Assembly: GCA_028565635.1 (NCBI GenBank)
Contig: JAOXYB010043281.1
Coordinates: 1 to 27,432 of the forward strand
Length of the DNA: 27,432 bases
Source of the DNA: Phoronis ovalis
Taxonomy: Eukaryota; Phoronida; Phoronidae
Reading direction: 5' to 3'
The notes beneath the pieces are model-generated. The model had not been told where the DNA came from. It searched no databases and saw only the letters and a program-made list of their open reading frames with translations. How positions within the stretch are numbered: position 1 is the first letter of the stretch; every line of letters begins with the position of its first letter. Below, in pieces: positions 20,310 through 27,432 of this stretch. The position numbers were made by a program, and so were the translations under genes.

Positions 20310-20746
20310 TTTGAAATGCTGTAACTGTCAAACTACCTAGAAAGGAATGTATTTGGAAAACAAACATAGATTTCACCTTCTTTTCAATGAAAACAACTCA
20401 GTTCTTATTGCAATCATGGCGACGTGTCAAGTATTCTTCAAAATATAGTAAACGAAAACGTCAGTGTAAATCCATTTTAGCTATCTGTGTACCTTGATCA
20501 CTGAAAGATATTTGACACCTCTCTTTTTGATTTTTGTTCCATAAATCAATCTTTAAAATTTCGTTGTCAAGTTTTGTTATTCAGTGAATCAATCTTAAAT
20601 TAGTAATTTCGTTTTAAAGTTTTGTTGAGAACATAACCTCTGTATCCGGCCTGTGACTGCCTGTCTGCTATCTATTCTCAGATTGTGTGGGAATCGCTCG
20701 ATCCCTCATCCAATTGTTTTAGCAAGTGCTGTGACCAAAGAGCAGG
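20310..20746. promoter_or_regulatory. Divergent promoter region between GOLIM4 and allantoinase
   Basis: The 437 bp between two start codons on opposite strands must hold both transcription start regions, unless distant non-coding exons exist. There is no clear TATA box at a sensible position. ATCATGGCGAC near 20413 resembles a YY1/initiator-type ATGGCG element often found at housekeeping promoters, but this is weak. A plausible 3' splice site at 20338-20337 (minus strand) suggests a possible 5' UTR intron of GOLIM4. Confidence 0.5.
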
Positions 20747-23700
20747 ATGTCAGACTCTACACTCTTGCTTGTAAAAAGCAAAGCAGTTCTTCTTCACAAT
20801 AACTCCTTAGGTCCAGCTTGTGTTATCGTTAAAGACGGAAAGATACACGAAATTCGCCAGGGTCAATATGACAACATTCCTGATGAAGCAACATTTTCTA
20901 AGGTTAGTGTACCAAGTATATTCTTGTAACATTCTTCAACTACACTCTGTGGTTAGTATTACCTTATAAAAAGGTACAATGAAGTTGATGTTAGCTAGTT
21001 GAACAGTAATAAATGGTATGTTTTTTTACTCAGCCCAGTGCCAGTGTTATAACCTGATAACCACAAATCAGTTGTGATAGCCGGGGTCATGACTCGTGTC
21101 ATGATCACCTGAAAATATAAAGTACAAGAAGTTGCAAGCTGTATGGAAGTTGGGACTGTTATAGTTCAAGATTAAGTTCAGATTATTTTATCATAGTGAC
21201 ATGTTCCTTAATACATCTATAATAATAATAGTATAAGGTACCCAGCCCCAAATGGGCTTACAATATGGGTTATCTGCCTACAGTGAAAAACAAAATTACT
21301 TATAGTATTATACTTATAATGTTAAGTTAAAGGCAGATTGAACATATCTCGCATATGTGCATTAACATCTTTTTTCATATTAAAATCCAATTTCTGATTG
21401 AAACTCATTGCTGCAAAGTCCTTATTAATATGACTGTACTGTTACAACATTTTTGTAAAAATCAGATCTTTCATTAGAATAAACATTACAATTAAATAAG
21501 AAATGTGTTTCAGTTTCTACTCCATCATTGCAAAGAGGACACTGTCTATCACAGATCTCCAGATTTCTAAATCTACCTACTTCATTCATCGAAGGCAAAT
21601 TGCCTGCTTTTAGCTGAGCAATAAGGGAACTACGTGATCGAGACAAGTCTACTGTAACATATAGCATTCACTTTCATGTTTTTGTTTCATCTCAATATAC
21701 GATCTTCAAATGATCTTCAGAAATAGCTTGTTCATTTATATTCTCTTCTTTTTATTGTTCTTCTCTTAGATCAGTGACAGGGAGACATACTGCTATCGGA
21801 GATATATGGACTTTATCTACATATTTAGAACAATGGACAATACATAGCATCCAAGTCGCTCAACTTTTATCAGATAAAAGCATTACGGTTATCTTTTTAA
21901 TCAGATGTTACCAAACAAAATAATGCAAAAACCATTTTTTTTTGTTGCTTGTTAAAACTATAATTAATAAATTTTCTAAAATGGAACAGGTTGGTGGTAT
22001 CTTCATGAATGTGTTGAGTGTGAATGCTATGTAACTATAAATAATATATTATTACACTTACAGGTTATTGATGCTGGAGATCTGACGGTTATGCCTGGTA
22101 TTGTTGATAGCCATGTACATGTAAATGAACCAGGACGTACTGATTGGGAAGGGTATGCTACTGCTACCAAGGCTGCTGCTGCAGGAGGAATCACAACCAT
22201 CACTGACATGCCTCTGTGAGTACATGTTTTCATGAGCTGGTAGATTGTTTATGATGCTTTCATATAAAAATCAGTTACTGGTATTTAGAAACTTAATATT
22301 CACCAATAGTATTTACTGTTATAATTCAATCCATGAAACAGGTACATATAGAAAATCTTTTATTATTATTAATTTTTTTTTAGTGTGTTGTACTTTTTTT
22401 TGTTGCAAATAAACAAATTTTCTATGTAAAAACATGTTTTCTTTACTCACTACCCAATATATGGCATATCCCTGTCCAGAAGCCTATTGGAGAGTGAATT
22501 TTTTTTTTAAAGTAACCACATTTAACTAAAAAAAATCCTTAATGACTTGAAGCAAGTCTAGTACATGTATTGCTTGTAGACTATTAGGGCGTATTGCTCT
22601 GTCCTGTCACCTTTTATGTAGGTCTGGAATGATGGTTTAACCAAAAACGTCCATATATCTGTCAGAAAATCTTGTATACACCATTTCCATTTGACATGCT
22701 TGCATAGTTTTGCACACTGTCTTAGTCTTGGGAAGCTAAACAAATTTTCATTTGTTCTCTATGCAAAAAATGATGTTTTAATTTATGCTGGTGTCAAAGC
22801 TGATTTCGGTATCCATAAGTTTTGTTTTATGTTATTTTAAAGATGTAACTATAGTAACTGTTTTGTATTTATAATTTTTGGTACTGGCAAGCAGTAGTCT
22901 ACTGCATTCATTCTGGCTTTCTACTGCTTTCATGCCGCAAGCAGCATATGCTGGTAAGCAGTAATTTACTGCAACACTACTGTCTATAACTGCTGCATTT
23001 GTACTTTAGTAGTCAATAAGCTTTCTACTGGATACATACTGCTATTTTGCAGTAGAATGCCTGTAGTCTACTGCAATCCAGTAGTCTAATGCAAGTCTGT
23101 TGGATTTATCCTAGTTGCTTATCCCTTTCTAGTTGCTTATTTATAGAGCTACTGTAACTCTACTGCTGTAACTTCAATTTTATAACATCTACTGCTGTTG
23201 TAATGCTTTAATTTGGAACAATTTTTGTGTTGACTATATCACTACGACAAGGTTGTTATTTTTTGCGATATGTTTTTTTTCATTAAAATCCAAACTGATA
23301 ATTTTTAAAAACTTTCCTTATATGTTTCTTGTTATTATTTCTTACATTAAAGATATTTGATTGATATCAGTGTAATCATTTTTCACAATTTTAAAAAAGA
23401 ATATTTTTTAATGATGTAGACCTGTTTTGAATTGGTAAATATACATTGTTGTATATAAAATACGAATTAGGTTGAACTATGTATCCCAAAAAGGGAACTT
23501 ACAGCAGCTGGCATGTGGCCCGTGCATACCTTCAATCTAGCTAGATTTCTATTGCTTTCATGCTGCAAATTAGCAGTAGAAAACCAGCATATGCAGTAGT
23601 CTGCTGCAACACTACTGTATATATCTACTCCAAGCCAGGGAAGACTGTAGTAGAATTGCAGTAGAAAAATACAAAACAGTAGATTTGCAGTTCACCAGTA

Positions 23701-26411
23701 AAAAATCAGTAGATTTTCAGCATAGATTTTTAGCATATTTGAACATATTGCAAATCTACTGCACCCATTCAAACTACTATGGAGAAATCCTGCAGTAGAT
23801 TAGCAGTAAATACTGGTGTCCTACTAAAAATCTGCTACAAAATCATGCTGGAAATCTACTGCATTAGTACTGCAGTTCTATGGTATTAAGGTAATGTCTT
23901 TCCCAGAACATAAACATGTTATCTGTTTGTCTCCTGCAATATAAATGTATGTCACGTAATGCTGACTAGTATCTTAATTGCTCGATGGAGACAGGTTACA
24001 AATAAAGAAGGTTCCTGGGATTGGGATTGCCATTGTGTTGCTTGTTTCATATGGACTTTTTGTAGGAATTGCATCCCATCAACTATAAGTTTGTCTGCAT
24101 TCAGAACTAAAATGAATGAAGCACAAGGAAAGTGTATGGTTGATGTTGCTTTCTGGGGTGGTGTTGTTCCTGGCAATGAGGTACAAACAAATCAATTTAA
24201 GCTGTGGCATTGACAGAGTCTGGGAATTAACTGCTGCAATAACAAGTTCGACAGATTTTATAATTTCTTTAGTCAAAAAGATTAATATGAACAGTTAAAG
24301 GCAGTTGATTATGTTGGTTTAGTCATGTAACAAGAGTACATAACAGTTAAATACGAACTTTGCTCAGCAGTGAACATATCAGTGATATGCAACCTGTGTA
24401 ACACAACAGAGGTCCTTCTGATGTCGACAGGGCATAAAATGGTGATGATAACGATAATGATAACAATGACAGTTTAAAAAAAGTTTACATTGTGTTTTTA
24501 GACTGAGTTGCTTCCAATGATAAATGCCGGAGTTGCTGGTTTCAAGTGTTTTCTTATCCACAGTGGTGTTGATGAATTTCCACATGTCACTGAAGATGAT
24601 CTGCACAAAGCCATGAAACAACTTCAAGGAACGAATAGTGTTTTGTTGGTAAATTATTTAAACTACAACTGGTAAATGTTGTAAGATATTACGCTGCTCA
24701 CTAGAAAACTGCATGATCTGACATTTTGCTGCAGTACTATATAGTGCAACATTGCATTTATTCCCAAAATAATCCTCATCATAAACTGTGTGCCACAATT
24801 TGTTTCAAACACATGATTTTCATTTAGTTCTAGCAAAATTTCCAAATGTAGGTTAAATTTAGACAATTGCAAAAAAAGGTAAATAAAAGGTTTTGGTTTC
24901 GTCGTCTTCAGTCAAGACATCCACATGCTTGTAAGTGCTGGAGACACCTATGAAAGTTATTGACATTATGATTAGAGTACTGGATAACTTTCAAATCAGA
25001 GTTTCAAAAAACAGTCTTTTTACACTATACATAGTTTAAGCTATTGAATTATTTCTAATCAATGGTGCCTTTTATTTCCAGTTTCATGCTGAAGTAGAAA
25101 CACCAGACACACCGACTGAATTCCGTAAGCACTATATGTGAACTTTTAGTTTTGGCTTTTCCCCTGCACTGCAACCCGCTACAGTGTCAGTTATTTTAGG
25201 AGGTTTAAATCACTGAAACCCCAAAAATTAATTCTTAGTATCTCCCCTGGACTGCTTACCAATGAATGGATTATAGAATATGTGTGAAAACTGTGGACAG
25301 TGCATTGGTAAACTAGCTAGGATTTCGGGATGATGACCATGTGTCAACAACTTGAAAATGGCCTATCACAAAAATTGCAAAGAATTCGACACCTAAAATT
25401 ATATTCTCTTGCTTTGCAACAAAATACTTTATATCATGCCCGGGGGATACTCAAGGTTCCATCTATGTAGGGATGTGCCGCTTGAATTGATCAGGTTTTT
25501 TGATCAAATTAGCAGAGAGGATGCATTTTTTTACCTGTTTTTTTTTTTAAATAAGCTGAGTTCATCTGGTCTAATAAAATAAATAAATAAACTGCTTTTC
25601 CAAGACATGTGAAATTAGCAATCTGGTTTTTTAGCAAAAAAAGTTAAGCAAATTGGTTTTTTGGCAGAGAAAAATATTTGACAGGATCCGGTTTTTAAGT
25701 CTGTGCCACACACCACTATCAAATATTTTGTAAAGTACCCCCCTGGGATATCATGCTGCAGGCAAAAGGCTGGTATCTTGCTATTCCGCAGAAATGGCAG
25801 ACATTCATACTTGTTCCAAATCAGAATAGACTACAGTTTATAATTTATAATTGTATCTGTTCATAACAAACATTTTCATGTTGTTTTATGTTCATATTTA
25901 TGTTAAGGTTGTTTTTATCCAAAATGATAGTTGATTATTACATTTATTTTGTTTATAGCTTTGCCGAGAAAGTACAGCACATTCCTTGGTTCTCGGCCAG
26001 ACTCCATGGAAGTAGAAGCCATTCGTTTAGTCTGCAAACTGTGCAAAGAATACAAGCAAGTCATATATTGTAATTTAACCGTAATATCTATATTTCTTTC
26101 TCAAGCATTTTTTAAAAATTAAATTTGAATTTGAGAGAAAATTGATACATGTATTCCATTATGAAGGAAAATCATTGCATATAGGATCTTGTCAAATGCA
26201 AATAACGATTTTCTTATATTTCAGAGTCCATTGTCATATAGTACACTTATCATCAGCTAAAGCTTTACCTCTGATACGAGAAGCAAAGAAAAATGGTGCA
26301 CCTTTAACAGTAGAGACCTGTCACCATTACCTGACCTTTAATGCTGAAGACATACCTGATGGCTTGACTCAGTATAAATGTGCTCCTCCTATCAGAGAGA
26401 AGGACAATAAT
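20747..26411 (+). CDS. ALN: Allantoinase, first seven coding exons (3' end outside window)
   Basis: Metal-dependent amidohydrolase that opens allantoin to allantoate in urate breakdown (EC 3.5.2.5). Exons: 20747-20902, 22064-22215, 24066-24180, 24502-24648, 25082-25124, 25959-26055, 26225-26411. Phases 0, 2, 0, 0, 1, 2 and 0 join without a break into 299 codons. Binuclear-centre ligands of the family are visible: His-x-His in [20 protein letters not shown] (His69, His71), the carboxylated Lys in AGFKCFL (Lys156), His192 in FHAE and His244 in HIVHLSS. Other family blocks are [41 protein letters not shown] and ETCHHYLTF. The C-terminal third with the last Asp ligand is missing because the window ends; I found no further exon in 26412-27432. 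The start ATG has A at -3. The intron after exon 6 has a GC donor. Confidence 0.95.
20903..22063 (+). other. Allantoinase intron 1 (1161 bp)
   Basis: It contains small hairpins around 21050-21110 (for example TCATGAC-TCGT-GTCATGA) and a minus-strand fragment of a non-LTR retrotransposon tail (21425-21667). The remainder is AT-rich without features. Confidence 0.55.
21425..21667 (-). mobile_element. Fragment of a LINE-type retrotransposon C-terminus
   Basis: The minus-strand frame encodes [19 protein letters not shown], then [20 protein letters not shown] and [11 protein letters not shown]. The C-x2-C-...[17 protein letters not shown] pattern is the zinc-finger-like block found after the reverse transcriptase in many animal non-LTR retrotransposons. 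Only about 80 residues remain; sequence upstream on the minus strand (21668-21800) is interrupted by stops and no RT catalytic motif is present. It is a dead fragment. Confidence 0.6.
22064..22215 (+). CDS. ALN: Allantoinase exon 2: metal-binding HxH exon
   Basis: The acceptor CTTACAG precedes 22064 and the donor GTGAGT starts at 22216. The exon encodes [20 protein letters not shown] and continues to TTITDMP plus two bases of a Leu codon completed by the next exon. The His-x-His pair on the first barrel strand and the downstream AAAAGGITT helix are the signature of dihydroorotase/allantoinase-type amidohydrolases. Confidence 0.93.
22216..24065 (+). other. Allantoinase intron 2 (1850 bp) with CTACTGC-rich repeat
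   Basis: The first 660 bp and the stretch 23190-23500 are AT-rich without features. Two blocks (22880-23190 and 23510-23885) are dense in CTACTGC/GCAGTAG words and are annotated separately. Open frames at 22558-22743 (minus) and near 24000 are shadows or random. Confidence 0.55.
22880..23885. repeat. Two-block CTACTGC / GCAGTAG motif repeat
   Basis: I count about 13 exact CTACTGC or GCAGTAG heptamers on the two strands, plus many one-off variants, in two blocks separated by about 320 bp of ordinary DNA. The blocks also share a longer direct repeat: CTGCTTTCATGC/TGCTTTCATGC, then AGCATATGC, then CTGCAACACTACTGT (22919-22990 and 23547-23620). The heptamer occurs in both orientations, sometimes as a palindrome (GCAGTAGTCTACTGC at 22892). 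It is probably an uncharacterised non-autonomous or satellite-like repeat family. Confidence 0.7.
24181..25081 (+). other. Allantoinase introns 3 and 4
   Basis: Introns of 321 bp (24181-24501) and 433 bp (24649-25081) flank exon 4. Both are ordinary GT-AG introns, and I see no repeat or gene in them. Confidence 0.6.
25125..25958 (+). other. Allantoinase intron 5 (834 bp) containing a MITE
   Basis: A phase 1 GT-AG intron. A 309-bp element with inverted termini and 8-bp flanking duplications sits at 25439-25747. The rest is unremarkable. Confidence 0.6.
25439..25747. mobile_element. Non-autonomous DNA transposon (MITE), hAT-like
   Basis: It begins CCCGGGGGATACT and ends AGTACCCCCCTGGG, which are inverted repeats of about 14 bp with two mismatches. 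Both sides carry ATATCATG (25431-25438 and 25748-25755), an exact 8-bp target-site duplication. An 8-bp duplication is typical of hAT-superfamily insertions. At 309 bp with stop codons in all frames it cannot encode a transposase. Confidence 0.78.
25959..26055 (+). CDS. ALN: Allantoinase exon 6 with a GC 5' splice site
   Basis: The exon continues [20 protein letters not shown] and ends CKLCKEY plus AA. The next coding sequence (26225 on) starts with A and then [10 protein letters not shown]. Only a cut at AA/GCAAGT (intron from 26056) joins them in frame as [11 protein letters not shown]. The nearest GT (26060) would shift the frame into stops. GCAAGT matches the usual context of GC-AG introns. 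Confidence 0.82.
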
Positions 26412-27432
26412 GTAATTAGAAAAAATTGTAAATTTTTAAATTAAAATAAAACAGTTGTTTATAACTTATGTTGGTCCATCTAAAATACTTATGCCTTGTT
26501 AAAAGTCCAAACTTTTTAAAACTAATTTGAAAGATTGGGTAAAAGGAGAAATAGTTATATAAAAAAATAATCTAAACAAGACATTTTTTTTATCCCTCAA
26601 AACATTCCAAATCCAATCTTTTCATATTTTATTTTGTATTCTGTTTTTTCAATTTGAATTTTTAAAAAATTAAAGATATACATGTATCAGTGACATTACA
26701 TCTTTTACAATGAAAACTAATACAGCATAAGTTTTTGTATCTCTTTTCAAAACCTGTTTTAAATCTAACATAATCTAATTTGTACTTTGTTTTTTCAATC
26801 TGAAATAAACAGATTTATCCTGCTGTAATTATTCATCCTTCTGTTTGCAAAAAAAGTATTTAGCCTATTATGCATCAAATAATTTACATGGTAATATAAT
26901 CTTGTAAAGTTCAGAAAAAATTAATTTAAAGTTTGTGAAAGATATTTAATTTACTGTAGTTTCTTATCTATATATAGCATTATTCTCATGCAGTGGCCAC
27001 TTTGAGACAGAAAGTAAATTTTTGTTACATGTATATTGATGCTGCTGAAGGTTAAAAGAAATGGTTCAAGGAAATGGTGTACTATTTAGAGCAGAGTTAA
27101 TATAGGTCGTTTGCATGCACTTGGTGGTACGTAGCACCAGTCATGAACCCCATTTTGTGATCATGTTGTTTTCCGTATGAGAATACCCGAGTTCTTGACC
27201 TGAGGCACCAACGAGTGTGTGGATATGTTTTTTTTGATTGTTCAGCTTTTGGTATGGCTAATAAAGGCGATGAGATAAGTCTATGCTTTTTATGCCCATC
27301 CACCATGATAGTGGGATGGGCATATTGTCGTAGTGTAGGCGTCGTATGTAACACTTTCTTTGTCTCGCGATAACAGCTTCAGTTTTTACCCGATCGCTTT
27401 CATATTCGGCACAGGGTAAATACAGGTCAAAG
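26412..27432 (+). other. Start of allantoinase intron 7, running off the window
   Basis: The donor GTAATT follows exon 7. I found no sequence resembling the expected next allantoinase exon (the region with the last Asp ligand). From about 27280 a dispersed repeat begins. The minus-strand frame 27097-27354 overlaps that repeat and is not gene-like. Confidence 0.6.
27285..27432. repeat. Dispersed repeat end, inverted relative of the 16792-17694 family
   Basis: TATGCCCATCC and GGGATGGGCATA form an imperfect inverted repeat at about 27289-27322. From about 27317 to the window end the sequence matches the reverse complement of about 17591-17715: GATGGGCATA..GTCGTAG, AACACTTTCTTT, GCGATAACAG, CAGTTTTTACCC, CTTCATATT-like, ACAGGGTAAATACAGGTCAAA. 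It is truncated by the window edge. Confidence 0.7.

Noticed and set aside
27097-27354. 85-residue minus-strand frame at the window end
   Set aside because: It overlaps a dispersed repeat and has no conserved protein motif that I recognise.

Overview
The window is nuclear DNA from an animal, most likely a marine invertebrate. It is AT-rich, its genes are split by short and medium GT–AG introns, and it carries several families of non-coding dispersed repeats. A lophotrochozoan such as a mollusc would fit, but the sequence alone does not fix the phylum. Three protein-coding genes can be read exon by exon, with reading frames that join cleanly across the splice sites.

Layout. (1) About 420-1329 (+) holds the 3' two exons of an iodothyronine deiodinase, a selenoprotein whose active-site selenocysteine is the in-frame TGA at 612-614. 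A good SECIS candidate lies in the 3' UTR (1563-1619), followed by a poly(A) signal (1724-1729). (2) About 2490-3492 holds a decayed tandem copy of the deiodinase active-site region. Its intron-like gap is largely filled by a ~570-bp palindromic foldback element. (3) 3500-5564 holds one unexplained open stretch (+) and the 3' UTR of the next gene. (4) 5565-20309 (-) is a complete 15-coding-exon GOLIM4 (GPP130) homologue of 618 aa: type II Golgi signal anchor, coiled-coil stem, Gln/Asn-rich then acidic luminal domain. Its introns hold a seven-copy 34-bp minisatellite built from an exon-intron boundary, a hairpin-ended repeat and a modular dispersed repeat. (5) 20747-26411 (+) holds the first seven coding exons of allantoinase; the rest lies beyond the window. 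Its introns contain a decayed LINE tail, a CTACTGC-rich repeat and a MITE with intact 8-bp target-site duplications.

Functional links. The genes belong to separate processes: iodothyronine or related deiodination, Golgi membrane trafficking, and purine (urate) catabolism. The only structural link is that GOLIM4 and allantoinase are transcribed divergently from start codons 437 bp apart, so they probably share a promoter region. The deiodinase and GOLIM4 genes converge.

I found no CRISPR array, operon-like system, rRNA or tRNA gene. The most unusual features are the splice-donor minisatellite in GOLIM4, the selenocysteine gene with its eroded tandem duplicate, and a GC-AG intron in allantoinase.
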